Source: Lentisphaerota bacterium
GTDB taxonomy: Bacteria; Verrucomicrobiota; Lentisphaeria; Victivallales; SZUA-371
DNA length: 37,419 nucleotides
Assembly (NCBI GenBank): GCA_003246475.1
Contig: QKAL01000269.1
Coordinates: 1-37,419, forward strand
Direction: 5' to 3'
How positions within the stretch are numbered: position 1 is the stretch's first letter; every line of letters begins with the position of its first letter. This document shows positions 23,187 through 32,369 of this stretch, one piece after another. Below the pieces are notes generated by a model. The model had not been told where the DNA came from. It searched no databases and saw only the letters and a program-made list of their open reading frames with translations. A program made the position numbers and the translations under genes.

Positions 23187-25991
23187 TTATTGTTTTTCCG
23201 GCGTCAGCACAAACAGACTGGCGCTGAAGGCCGGGACCTTCGCGGAAAAGTTCAACTTGCCACCGGCACCAACCGATACACTGCCCATATCTTCGGGCTT
23301 CAACTCGCTATCCTTGTTGATCCGGTCCACTACGGCGATATTTTTCTCACATTTTTCCTGGGTCAGCTTCTCCTGCGTTGCCAGATAACATGAGTTAGCC
23401 TTGGTCGCGGACATCTCATACCGGGTTATCCGATATTTTTCGCCCGCCTTGCCGACATTATCCAGTGCCACCTTGACATCAGTAACATAGGTTTGCGCAG
23501 TGTCCACATCGAAGCTGTAACACAGCAGCTTGATCGTTTCACCGTCTTTCACCGCCATGGTAAAAATCGGTTCGCAATCGGCCTTAACATCAAGCTCTTT
23601 ACCGCCATTCATCCACGAGAGCATCTGGAAGATCCGCGTAACCGGCTTGAAGATACCATGGAAGGTAATCATCGTGGGTTCGCCGAGAAACTCCGGGGTA
23701 TTGCTCTGCATCGGACTCTTTTTGAACCCGGTGGCATGACGTACCGGAGCCATGTAAAACGGTGCTGCATAAAAGAACGCCATCCGTTCCACGCCAAGAC
23801 GCTTCGAGAAGTTGGTCATATGCAACGTTCCCACGGCTTGAATATGGTTGTCATAATTCGGTTCGGGCGGATTCTTCGGTGTCACCTCGCGATAGATCGC
23901 GGCAAATTCGGTATTGAACAGTTCCAGCTTTTTGCCGGTTTTCTTTTCAAAATATTCGCGATAGCGCAGATAGCGGAAAATCTGTTCTTCCGATGAACGC
24001 CAGCTCAGGTCATTGACCGAACCGCCAAGGTAACCGTGATAGCTGATGGCATCAAGCTTGGTTCCGATCTTGCCGGTGGCATAATTCTTACCTTCAGCGC
24101 AGTGCTTGAGCATCGGCATCATGAACGATTCCGGCGGACCGCTCGGCCCGGCGATGAAAATTTCCGGCAGCGCGCGCTGGCACCCGGCAATCGTGTAGTC
24201 CTGCATCTCCAGGAAATCGCCCAATACGTCGAGGCGACCCGGACTACCATGGAACGTCGGTTCCGTACTCGGCTCGTTGCAGGTTTCAAAAATCCAGGTC
24301 TTGATCTCATCCGCACCATAAGAATCGACCAGAAACTTGATGAAACGATAGTTAAACTCTTCCCACAGTTTCATATCCCTGGGTTTGTAGTGGCAATTAT
24401 TATCCAAGGCCAGACAGTTCGGAACAGCTTCCAGACCGAAAATCGGCTTGACTCCACCCTTGAGTATGGCTTTGTCCAGATAATACTTGATAGAGGAAAA
24501 GTCCGTAATCATTTTGCCGTTTTTATCGATCTGACAAACCGGACCGAACAGTTTGCCGGTATCTTCGTTGATACGCTCATTATTGAACGTTACCCCCTGT
24601 TCACCATTTTCCCAGCCGAAAGCGGTCTTTCCATCCACCTTAAGGTGTTCGCAGAGTCCGGTACCATTGTACCCGTTGTGAACTCGAACATATTTCACGC
24701 CAAGTTTCGGCCGCATTCTGAACCAGCGGTTTTCCCCTTCGAGATGCGGTCCGGCAGTCCCGATGCTGTAGGAGTAGATGCGGTCGGTGCAATGGTGGTC
24801 ATAGGAATCCAGCGGACTTCTGAAGAGTTTACCGTTATCTCTGGCAACGTCAGCCGTCACATTCACTTCTTTTACATTCTTTTTGCGGACGGGCATAGGC
24901 AACAGCGTTGATTCCACCATCACCTGCAGATCGTCGAAATAGAGCGAACCCTTGCCACCGGACTTCATGCCGAACACCCATTGGGCGTAAAGCGTATCTT
25001 TACTCTGCGGCAGTTCGATCTTCTTTTCGTAAGTCTTCCACTTCTGGTCGCCGGTTATTTCCGCCACATTGATCGATTTAAGCACTTTGTGATCGGCATC
25101 CAGCAGGTCCACCCGGGCAAATCCGCCCTTACCGCTCAGATCTCTGGACATCACACTGATCCGCGCAACCGCCTCCTTGCCGCTGACCACACCGATAACG
25201 GATTTTACCGCACACGGAGCCATTACCATCAACGACGCACCGCGATCACTTGATTCGCTGGTTGTGGCCCGGGCAAGCTTACCGAAGTCCTCACGCTTGC
25301 CGGAGGGGTTGGAAAGCTCATAACCAAAAGGCGTTATATCTCCGTTATAGATAATTTCCCCAGACGGATTTTCTATGGCGTTCACCAGCATGGTACTCTT
25401 CTTTTCCGGCAGTTTTTCCTTCCAGACACGGATATCGTCGTACCATACCTGTGATTTAGGATCGGCAACGCATTTGATGGCCGGCCGCAGCCAGACAGTA
25501 GTATCTTTGGGAACCCACCAGGCCTCCACATATTCCCAACCGAAAGTGCCTTCCTTATATTTCAAATACGCATACATGTCGTACCAGTTACCGTTCACCG
25601 TACCGTCTTCCCGCAACTGTTCAAGACCCAGACCACAGCCGTACAGCCCGTTCTTGATAAAGGTAAAATTATCCATTTTACCCCAGGCGGAAAGGTAATA
25701 CTTATAACCGGGCTCAACCTTGATCTTGAAGGTCGACTCCAGTCCGCCGCCGCCGTCGATCCTCAGCGACTGGCGGCCGGAATGTTTGATCTTATTATCA
25801 CGGAACACGCTGCCCCAGGTTTTTTTCCAGGCGCTTTTTCCTTCCGGCATATCAAAGCCGGGATCATAAGAAAGCATCATGTTATTTACTTTGACTTTAC
25901 TGGAATCATCGGCCCCAAGACCGAAGGATAAACCAGCGGTGATTATCCCCGCCGCCAGAATCAGAAGACAGTTCTTCCACTGAGGTACCAT
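23187..25991 (-). CDS. Secreted GH39-like glycoside hydrolase B, paralogue of A
   Basis: A 934-residue protein with the same layout as the enzyme at 15820-18663: signal peptide (about residues 7-26), two beta-sandwich domains (about 35-195 and 200-365), a clan GH-A barrel, and a C-terminal beta domain. The likely acid/base is Glu573 in ETCNEPSTEP and the likely nucleophile is Glu695 in ELFNTEFAAIY. Over about 150 residues around the active site only about ten differences from enzyme A are seen by eye, while the signal peptide and first domain differ much more. AAGGGG lies 6 bases before the ATG. It follows its pseudopilin gene by 51 bases and is closed by a strong terminator. It was probably produced by duplication and may act on a variant of the same substrate. 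Confidence 0.85.
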   Translation of the reverse strand: MVPQWKNCLLILAAGIITAGLSFGLGADDSSKVKVNNMMLSYDPGFDMPEGKSAWKKTWGSVFRDNKIKHSGRQSLRIDGGGGLESTFKIKVEPGYKYYLSAWGKMDNFTFIKNGLYGCGLGLEQLREDGTVNGNWYDMYAYLKYKEGTFGWEYVEAWWVPKDTTVWLRPAIKCVADPKSQVWYDDIRVWKEKLPEKKSTMLVNAIENPSGEIIYNGDITPFGYELSNPSGKREDFGKLARATTSESSDRGASLMVMAPCAVKSVIGVVSGKEAVARISVMSRDLSGKGGFARVDLLDADHKVLKSINVAEITGDQKWKTYEKKIELPQSKDTLYAQWVFGMKSGGKGSLYFDDLQVMVESTLLPMPVRKKNVKEVNVTADVARDNGKLFRSPLDSYDHHCTDRIYSYSIGTAGPHLEGENRWFRMRPKLGVKYVRVHNGYNGTGLCEHLKVDGKTAFGWENGEQGVTFNNERINEDTGKLFGPVCQIDKNGKMITDFSSIKYYLDKAILKGGVKPIFGLEAVPNCLALDNNCHYKPRDMKLWEEFNYRFIKFLVDSYGADEIKTWIFETCNEPSTEPTFHGSPGRLDVLGDFLEMQDYTIAGCQRALPEIFIAGPSGPPESFMMPMLKHCAEGKNYATGKIGTKLDAISYHGYLGGSVNDLSWRSSEEQIFRYLRYREYFEKKTGKKLELFNTEFAAIYREVTPKNPPEPNYDNHIQAVGTLHMTNFSKRLGVERMAFFYAAPFYMAPVRHATGFKKSPMQSNTPEFLGEPTMITFHGIFKPVTRIFQMLSWMNGGKELDVKADCEPIFTMAVKDGETIKLLCYSFDVDTAQTYVTDVKVALDNVGKAGEKYRITRYEMSATKANSCYLATQEKLTQEKCEKNIAVVDRINKDSELKPEDMGSVSVGAGGKLNFSAKVPAFSASLFVLTPEKQ

Positions 25992-26042
25992 TATAAACCC
26001 CTTTACAAATTAGAATGGATGTAGACTAGGATAAACGATGAA

Positions 26043-26702
26043 TTACGGCTCGTAATTACACATTTCAATTGTAATGTCGTTGCGGGTAATGCTGGTCACG
26101 TGCATATCCCACCAGGCAACATTGGCACGCTTGCCATGATGAAATCCCCACATGGTGCCATCATCGTTGGTCGTGGATGGAATACAGTTAAAATTGGTTC
26201 TTCCGCCAGACCACCAGCCGGTGGAAACGTAGGTATTGTTCGGAATATTTCCGTCAACAAAAGAGAGCAACTGCGATGGATTCTTGAGTTTGTGGATTTT
26301 AAAGGTGCCGGCAGTCCCTTCGAACGGCCAGTAGGTCAAACCCATACGCAAGTAGGTATTACGAGCGTCAGGGCTGAGGTTGCGAAGCCCGGGGCAAACC
26401 CATATCTTCATATTTTGTCCGTTACTGTTGCCGGATGCGTTGGCATTCCGTACTTTATCATTCCACCAGACGAATGCGTCGGAAGGCGCGTATGCTGCCG
26501 GAACCATTCCATCATTGTCGTCAATGTACATCTGGAATTGCAGCCCGATGGTTTTCATATTATTTACACAACTGATGGCGTGTCCTTTGTCTCGCGCATT
26601 ACTCAAAGCCGGAAGCAGCATCGCCGCCAGAATGGCTATGATGGCTATGACCACCAGGAGTTCGATGAGAGTGAAATTCAACCTTGATCTTGTACGTTTC
26701 AT
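26043..26702 (-). CDS. Pseudopilin-like protein (GH39B unit)
   Basis: A protein of 219 residues with the prepilin segment [17 protein letters not shown], where Asn replaces Gly before the processed Phe, then [27 protein letters not shown]. The C-terminal part contains [13 protein letters not shown] in the place of the DG-H motif. It is closest in length and pattern to the copy at 15091-15804. I chose the ATG at 26702, with GGAG 9 bases before it; the ATG at 26717 adds five residues but lacks a ribosome site. It is the first gene of the unit driven by the operator-promoter at 26758-26813 and is followed by GH39-like B. Confidence 0.87.
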   Translation of the reverse strand: MKRTRSRLNFTLIELLVVIAIIAILAAMLLPALSNARDKGHAISCVNNMKTIGLQFQMYIDDNDGMVPAAYAPSDAFVWWNDKVRNANASGNSNGQNMKIWVCPGLRNLSPDARNTYLRMGLTYWPFEGTAGTFKIHKLKNPSQLLSFVDGNIPNNTYVSTGWWSGGRTNFNCIPSTTNDDGTMWGFHHGKRANVAWWDMHVTSITRNDITIEMCNYEP

Positions 26703-26757
26703 CTTTGACTTCTCCATATTAAGTTTGGTTTATGATACTATTGAAAACCTTACTTAT

Positions 26758-26813
26758 ATTATAGCGCAGAGACATTTGCATTGATATTAACCACAATGGC
26801 CTTTTTGTGCACT
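26758..26813 (-). promoter_or_regulatory. AraC-type operator and promoter of the pseudopilin-GH39B unit
   Basis: On the minus strand AGTGCACAAAAA-N9-GGTTAA (26813 to 26787) is followed after exactly 23 bases by TATAAT (26763-26758), extended to TATAATAT. It matches the 18728-18754 copy at 21 of 27 positions, including the whole first 12 and last 6. No good -35 box is present. Confidence 0.75.
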
Positions 26814-26829
26814 ATTGACCGAAAGCCTA

Positions 26830-27630
26830 TCAGGAAATAGTAACACCTTTGCGGAATTTCGCCGGACTGATGTAACGGAATTTGGTAAAAGCGCGGGTAA
26901 AATAGTAACGGTCACAGAAACCGGTCCTTTCCGCGATCTCGTCAATACTCAGATTGGAGTGCATGAGCAAAGAGGATGCCTGCCGCAACCGCTCCTCCAG
27001 CACATACTGCTGTGGTGCCATCCCGAAGGCGGCGGTAAAACGCCGGACAAAAATCGAGGTACTCACGTTCATGGCTTTTGCCATATCGGTATTTTTGTGT
27101 TCAGAAGAAATATTATAGCGGATTTCGCGGCAGATCGCTCTCAGACGTGGATCTATCTGACGTAAACCAGCCAGATGCTCCGGCGGGAGCAGATCAATTA
27201 CCGCAGCACAGAAGGCCAGAGCGCACATATGCGGAAAAACTCCGCCTTTTTCACCTCTACACTCCTTCGCCATTAAACGCTCAGCGTAGCCGGTAATCAG
27301 AGAATCCGCTTTAAAATCGAAGACCATATCGCGGCAATTACAGAAATCGTCCTGAATAATAAAATGGAATACCAGTTTGTCGAGAACAGAACCAGTCATC
27401 CGACATGAAAAAGGAGTCTCCGGAGCAATCAGATAGACCCGCCCCGGCACCATCTGCAGCTCCGTCCCGTGGTGGGTAAAAAAGCCGCTGTCATTAATCG
27501 GGTAATATAGGCGCCAGAACGGCATCTGGAGCCGCCGCTCGGTGTATTCCCAGAAGTTCACCCGGGTCCTGCCGCAGGTTATGATTTCCAGACGGGTATA
27601 TCCGATCTCTCCGATAATCTGTTCGGGCAT
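26830..27630 (-). CDS. AraC-family regulator 3 of the duplicated set
   Basis: A 266-residue protein whose sensor domain has IGYTRLEIITCGRT, MPFWRLYYPIN, PGRVYLIAPETPFSCR, LDKLVFHF and FCNC. The C-terminal domain has AKAMNVSTSIFVRRFTAAFG and SIDEIAERTGFCDRYYFTRAF, ending in SPAKFRKG. Start ATG at 27630 gives the same N-terminal length as the paralogues. It lies between the GH116-like unit (81 bases upstream) and the pseudopilin-GH39B unit, both of which carry the shared operator, so it may control both. Its own promoter (27673-27700) lacks that element. Confidence 0.9.
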   Translation of the reverse strand: MPEQIIGEIGYTRLEIITCGRTRVNFWEYTERRLQMPFWRLYYPINDSGFFTHHGTELQMVPGRVYLIAPETPFSCRMTGSVLDKLVFHFIIQDDFCNCRDMVFDFKADSLITGYAERLMAKECRGEKGGVFPHMCALAFCAAVIDLLPPEHLAGLRQIDPRLRAICREIRYNISSEHKNTDMAKAMNVSTSIFVRRFTAAFGMAPQQYVLEERLRQASSLLMHSNLSIDEIAERTGFCDRYYFTRAFTKFRYISPAKFRKGVTIS

Positions 27631-27672
27631 ATGTAATCTCGCTTCGCTTGCCTTACGTTACAATAATAATAG

Positions 27673-27700
27673 ATTATAATGCAAAAACAAGCGAATGCAA
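27673..27700 (-). promoter_or_regulatory. Promoter of AraC regulator 3
   Basis: On the minus strand TTGCAT (27695-27700), a 16-base spacer and TATAAT (27673-27678). An inverted repeat TTCGCTTG (27643-27650) / CAAGCGAA (27688-27695) flanks the -10 region and might be an autoregulatory site. Confidence 0.55.
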
Positions 27701-27711
27701 GGAGTTTCCAC

Positions 27712-30309
27712 TTAAAACCCGCGCAAACCAAGTACCGCCAGAAGTCCGCCGGATTTCGGCTCGGCATTCGCCGGATAATCGACCGTTTCCATCGGCCACT
27801 TAAGCATATTTTCCGACTCAGGGGAGAACATCAACCGTTCTCCCGGGACAGTACGCGCCTCCAGAATGGCTTCATTACCGCGAATGATCTGGCGGCCGTC
27901 GCAACTGACACAAGCCACGGTCCATGGGTTGGCAAGCCGGCAAATACCGCCGCGACGTGATTCAACGCTGATCCATAACGGCTGACCGTCGGCTATTTCC
28001 GCCGATACGACGAAGCCGCCCTGAGCATGCAGAGTAAACCTGGCTGAACGTCCTTTAGCCGCTGCCGGAGCCACTCGGATCACACCGTCATGACTCTGCA
28101 GCATGGCCTCGTTCATGGCGGCGGCAAGTACCGACATCGACTCCATACCCATATGGCGGAAAGGCCATGCCGGCATCGGCAGGTTCGCGGGTTGGTCCAG
28201 ATGTTCGAAATCCTTGATCGGCATAACCCGAAACCGCGCCACGGCGTCACGCCACATCGTACTGTGCGGACCATAATGCCCAAAGCCGTTGCAATAATAC
28301 TGCCAGTGATCCGGCCAGTCGGTAATGATCTTCCAAAACTCAACGGAGAGACCAAGCCTCGCCAATACGATCGGCAACGGATCCCAGCCCATGATATCCG
28401 GGGAAAAAGCCTTGACGGTATTTACCGCCACATCGTATTCCGGCATGCCGCGTTTACCCAGACCGATCAAGCCGGAAGGGAATATCGCGGAATATTCAAC
28501 ATTTGGGAAAATACCGTGATAACAGTTGGTTTCGACCGCGTCACAGTCTTTCGGCACCACATTTTCCATCCAATGGATGATCTCATTCGTACCTTCAAAC
28601 CCATTTTTTTCTGACTTGAAGGGAATTATCGATGTCAGCCAACGCTGCTCCTTCAGTCCGTAACCGGCGGCGAGAATCTCCGCCGCGGCAGCAGGATCAC
28701 CCTTAAAACAACCAATGCCATGGCGCTGCTCCGCGTCCATGAACTCCCCGGCTGGAATCGTGGGCAGATTGACCATATCACGGAGAATATTACGCCATGT
28801 CTCCATTTCAGAGACTTCCGCACCGACTATTGCCGCCGCCTCCAGCGCCGCCCCAAAAAGCACTTTACCGCAAACCAGTTCAGAAACAACATCTTCCAAC
28901 TCAATCCACCCTTCATAGCCGGTTCCCATGCGGGTATGATATCGGCCATCGCGCAACTCGAAGCGCGACACGAAAAATATCGCGGCTTCTCGGATGTAAG
29001 GCCATGCCTTGTTTTTCAGAAATTCGGCATCACCGGTGAACTTATACTGCCGCCAGAAATCCATGGCAATCTGTGCCACCGGCGTATGATTACGGTTTTC
29101 GCAGATACTGTTGTTGCCGCGCCGATCGGAAACATCGCTGACAAAAATGCCGTCGCTGTTGAATATCTGCCGTGCCGCCGCCCGCGCCTGTGGAAGCGAA
29201 TCAAAACGGTAATTCAGGTAACTGGTCAACAGGTCATGATGCCCCGCCGCATTCAACGGCCAGTAAATCTGCTGCTGGTTCCAGTGAAAATAGTAGTTCC
29301 ACGGCTGGTAATCGCGGTTCCACCCCCACAAAGCGTTGATAAAACGCCCCGGAGACCGCCCCCGCTGTGAAGCGTTGGCGTAATACATGGTCAGATGCCA
29401 CAGATTATCCAGATAGTCATCGCCACATTCCATCAGCGAACGCAGCCAGAACTCGCGCCATTGCGCCCGGTGGGATTCCCACATGGACGCGGTGTTGGCT
29501 TCCGCCCGATTAAGATTCCGCCGTAACACGCCAGACGGGTCTTCGGACATGGGTGAAGTAACCGAGGCGACAAAATTGATTCTCCCCGCACCACTACCGT
29601 CAAGCGCCAGCCTTGAAGCACGGGTATGCAACACCGTCGAGGAAATTTTACGGTTGTCGGCGACAGCCTGTATCCCGGCGGCAAATGTCCCACCGGTCAG
29701 ACGGTGAGTGATGAATGCAGTCGTTTCCGCCGCAAACGCAGCGGTTCCGGCGGCACCGATGGCCGGGTCTTTTCTTATTTGCGAATACCAATGGGAAAAA
29801 GTCCGCGAACCGAAGTGCTCAACCGTAATATTGATACCAACCGCCTCCTGCATGGCGGTAACGATCTCGCCGCAGACCGCACCGGTATCGTGATCGACGA
29901 AAATCTTCACCTTCAACTCACCAAACAAGCTCGAAGCATCGAAATAGAGACAGGCGTCGGCCAGGCTCAGCCGCCCGTTGAAACTCCGGCGATAGAACAA
30001 ATCAAAAACCGGCTGCTGAAAGTCGATTATTATGCGGCAGGCATGACGCAACGTGTCATCGGTCTCCTCGGTATGCCAGTTTTCAACATTACCATTGCCC
30101 AGATCGTCCCAGAGATCGCATTTGTTCACCGCCATCACCAGTGATGAAGCTTCACACCAGCAAAGCACACCGATGTCCCCATTACCCAGCGGAACCCCCT
30201 GCATAGGATCTTCCGGTGGAGCCTGATAAACCAGATCATGGCGCGCCACGCGCCCGGGCCATGTAATCTGCCACTCGCCCGTCACAGGATCAAATAACCG
30301 CTTTTTCAT
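27712..30309 (-). CDS. DUF5703/GH95-like (alpha/alpha)6 glycoside hydrolase
   Basis: A protein of 865 residues without a signal peptide. The N-terminal beta domain shows PLGNGDIGVLCW and VNKCDLWDD, the signature shared by DUF5703 and GH95-type enzymes. The middle is an (alpha/alpha)6 barrel with WGWNRDYQPWNYYFHWNQQQIYWPLNAAGH, DFWRQYKFTGDAEFLKNKAWPYIREAAIFF and a YEGWIELEDVVSE stretch; a C-terminal beta domain ends the protein. GH95 members are mostly alpha-L-fucosidases or galactosidases, but the match is too distant to name the sugar. I chose the ATG at 30309, preceded by GAGGT; another ATG at 30321 has no ribosome site. It is third in the unit after the GH116-like gene and the TIM-barrel-like gene, with a 30-base gap. 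Confidence 0.7.
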   Translation of the reverse strand: MKKRLFDPVTGEWQITWPGRVARHDLVYQAPPEDPMQGVPLGNGDIGVLCWCEASSLVMAVNKCDLWDDLGNGNVENWHTEETDDTLRHACRIIIDFQQPVFDLFYRRSFNGRLSLADACLYFDASSLFGELKVKIFVDHDTGAVCGEIVTAMQEAVGINITVEHFGSRTFSHWYSQIRKDPAIGAAGTAAFAAETTAFITHRLTGGTFAAGIQAVADNRKISSTVLHTRASRLALDGSGAGRINFVASVTSPMSEDPSGVLRRNLNRAEANTASMWESHRAQWREFWLRSLMECGDDYLDNLWHLTMYYANASQRGRSPGRFINALWGWNRDYQPWNYYFHWNQQQIYWPLNAAGHHDLLTSYLNYRFDSLPQARAAARQIFNSDGIFVSDVSDRRGNNSICENRNHTPVAQIAMDFWRQYKFTGDAEFLKNKAWPYIREAAIFFVSRFELRDGRYHTRMGTGYEGWIELEDVVSELVCGKVLFGAALEAAAIVGAEVSEMETWRNILRDMVNLPTIPAGEFMDAEQRHGIGCFKGDPAAAAEILAAGYGLKEQRWLTSIIPFKSEKNGFEGTNEIIHWMENVVPKDCDAVETNCYHGIFPNVEYSAIFPSGLIGLGKRGMPEYDVAVNTVKAFSPDIMGWDPLPIVLARLGLSVEFWKIITDWPDHWQYYCNGFGHYGPHSTMWRDAVARFRVMPIKDFEHLDQPANLPMPAWPFRHMGMESMSVLAAAMNEAMLQSHDGVIRVAPAAAKGRSARFTLHAQGGFVVSAEIADGQPLWISVESRRGGICRLANPWTVACVSCDGRQIIRGNEAILEARTVPGERLMFSPESENMLKWPMETVDYPANAEPKSGGLLAVLGLRGF

Positions 30310-30339
30310 CACATACCTCATAAAAAACTTTTCTGAACT

Positions 30340-32358
30340 TTAAGCTATAATCAAGCGCATATCCCAACCGGCAAACGAAGGAAGGACAAACCGCTGACAG
30401 GCCCCGTCAGCCCCCTTTGATTCGACCGTAACTTCTTTACAATCCATATCTATCACGGTGATCCGGCTCTTCGCCGTCAATACCATAAGTTCAACGCCCT
30501 CCGCAGGGTCCAGACAGGCATTGAGGACGGTAATCACCAGACGCCCCGGTTCAGGACGTTTGGCCCAGACCGCCATCTTATGCGGAGAAGCGATATATGC
30601 CGGGAGCGTGTCCTTGGACAAATAACGCATCAACTGCCGCAACTGTAATGTCTTGGCGGTACTTTGCAGAAACGTCCACGGATAATATCCGGCAACCGCC
30701 ACCCGACCACCCAGCGCATTGGAGAATATCCCAAGCCCACAGGATGACACCTCATCGCCACTGTAATCAATCAATCGGGCCAGTGAATCCGCACCCTCTT
30801 CTACCGGAACCATCTTCGCCGCCGGAACACCCCAGAACAAAAATGACTGCCTGCCATCGCGCATCCGCCCGGCCAATCCACCGTTAAGCTGATGCGGCAG
30901 GTTTTCTTCAATGCAGTCACTTTTTTCCCAGCCGTCAACCCGGAAACCGGCATAGCGCTCCAGACCTCGCTCACGCAGACGTTCCAGCGCCCCGCCATCC
31001 ATGTAAACTCCACCGGACAAACTGTGTCTAAGTTCGTCATCGGAAAGAGCCATGATCCGATCTCCAGAAAACAGAGACACCAGAGCATTCTCCGGACCAT
31101 ATGCTATTGGCAGCCCGGACTCCCAAAATTCTTTGGCGCAACCTGCCGCAAGACTCCAGGAATTTAACCGCGGCCAATCCCCCCCGGAAATATCACCAGT
31201 AATATAGGTGTCAGCATTCCAACCGGAATGAATGCCTATCGGAAGCGCCCGTTTGCCCTCTCTTACCATCAGGTCATAAAAATCACGATGCCGCGCTATT
31301 TCCGTTATCAGCGGGTCGTATTCCTCCAACCGGTCGGTGGCAAAAAAAGGCAGCACATTATAGGCAGCTCCCGTACATCCGGCGGCTATGTAAGCGGCGG
31401 TTTCCAGCACCACCGCCCGCCGGGATTTGCGTAACTGCTGATACGGAAAATTTTCTATCTCCGATTGGATGTTGACGACGCTTTCCGACATCCTTGATAT
31501 CTGACGGCCAATGTCGTGCGCCTTGTCGATCATGCCGCTCAACTGCGCATCATCATAAAAACCACCACCTGGACGCCAGCGTACCGCTGTACCGTTTTCA
31601 CCCGCCAGCACCCTGGCATGACCGGCAAAATCATAACGAGTGTAGAGCTGCTCTCCCGACATCAGCCCCAGTTCCATTCCGGGTTTTATCGCGTGAACCG
31701 CTTTCTCGATCACCGCCAGCAGCCGGTTAATGGTATCGGCATTGTGTTGCAGCCACTGCCGCCGCAATTCAAGCTTTGCCGCATCGTCGCCGGAGTTGAA
31801 TGCATAACGCAATTCTTTGCGGCCATACGACTGTCCGCATTCTCCGGCAAATATCTTTAGGCAATTATCACAGAAACAGGTTTCACTGATCGGCATGTGG
31901 CCGAATAACCGGATATCATCGTCAATCCAGATATGATCCGGATCTGCCGAAGCAATCAGCGTATAGAGCTCACGCACATATTCCAGTACATGCGGATCAT
32001 TGGGGCAGAAAGACCCGGCACAGGTCTTGCCGTCCATATCCATCAATTGCTGATAGTCGCCGGACAAAGAGTTTGCCAGATTCTCATTGTGGTGACCGAT
32101 GGTGGAGAGTATGTTGATACCCGCCCGGAGCCCGGCTTCCCGCGCCTGGACTATTCTTTTGCGCAATACAGGCACAATTTGGCGAACCGTCTCCAGCGGC
32201 AATGGTGGATGAGTTTCACTGGTAAAAAACGTAATCTCCTCCGCCGTCTTTCGATGCCGCAGCATTAACGCCAGAAGATTGTCAAACTGGCGGTCATTAT
32301 TCCATAGCGGCACCCCGATGCGAAAAGAAATAAATGCCTTTTTCAATGTCGGCGACAT
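30340..32358 (-). CDS. Unclassified TIM-barrel-like protein, possible glycoside hydrolase
   Basis: A protein of 672 residues, no signal peptide, not a family I recognise with certainty. The N-terminal 330 residues read as a (beta/alpha)8 barrel: AEEITFFTSE, GLRAGINILSTIGHH, DPDHIWIDDDIRL, then a cysteine group CFCDNCLKIF, MELGLMSGE, and VNIQSEIENFPY. The acidic clusters IDDD and SEIEN fall where GH-A-type barrels place catalytic residues. The cysteine group recalls the metal site in some GH42-like proteins. The C-terminal part looks like a Rossmann-like and beta domain similar to GH42 trimerisation regions. ATG at 32358 is chosen; a TTG at 32364 is possible. It starts 11 bases after the GH116-like stop codon, so the two are translated from one message. 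Confidence 0.55.
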   Translation of the reverse strand: MSPTLKKAFISFRIGVPLWNNDRQFDNLLALMLRHRKTAEEITFFTSETHPPLPLETVRQIVPVLRKRIVQAREAGLRAGINILSTIGHHNENLANSLSGDYQQLMDMDGKTCAGSFCPNDPHVLEYVRELYTLIASADPDHIWIDDDIRLFGHMPISETCFCDNCLKIFAGECGQSYGRKELRYAFNSGDDAAKLELRRQWLQHNADTINRLLAVIEKAVHAIKPGMELGLMSGEQLYTRYDFAGHARVLAGENGTAVRWRPGGGFYDDAQLSGMIDKAHDIGRQISRMSESVVNIQSEIENFPYQQLRKSRRAVVLETAAYIAAGCTGAAYNVLPFFATDRLEEYDPLITEIARHRDFYDLMVREGKRALPIGIHSGWNADTYITGDISGGDWPRLNSWSLAAGCAKEFWESGLPIAYGPENALVSLFSGDRIMALSDDELRHSLSGGVYMDGGALERLRERGLERYAGFRVDGWEKSDCIEENLPHQLNGGLAGRMRDGRQSFLFWGVPAAKMVPVEEGADSLARLIDYSGDEVSSCGLGIFSNALGGRVAVAGYYPWTFLQSTAKTLQLRQLMRYLSKDTLPAYIASPHKMAVWAKRPEPGRLVITVLNACLDPAEGVELMVLTAKSRITVIDMDCKEVTVESKGADGACQRFVLPSFAGWDMRLIIA

Positions 32359-32369
32359 ATGCAATATAC

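Noticed and set aside
15820-25991. The two GH39-like genes as long direct repeats of a mobile element
   Set aside because: Similarity follows protein domains and no transposase, terminal inverted repeat or target duplication was seen; gene duplication explains it.
27643-27695. Inverted repeat TTCGCTTG / CAAGCGAA as a terminator of the GH116 unit
   Set aside because: The arms are 37 bases apart with no T-tract, and one arm overlaps the promoter of the AraC gene, so an operator is more likely.
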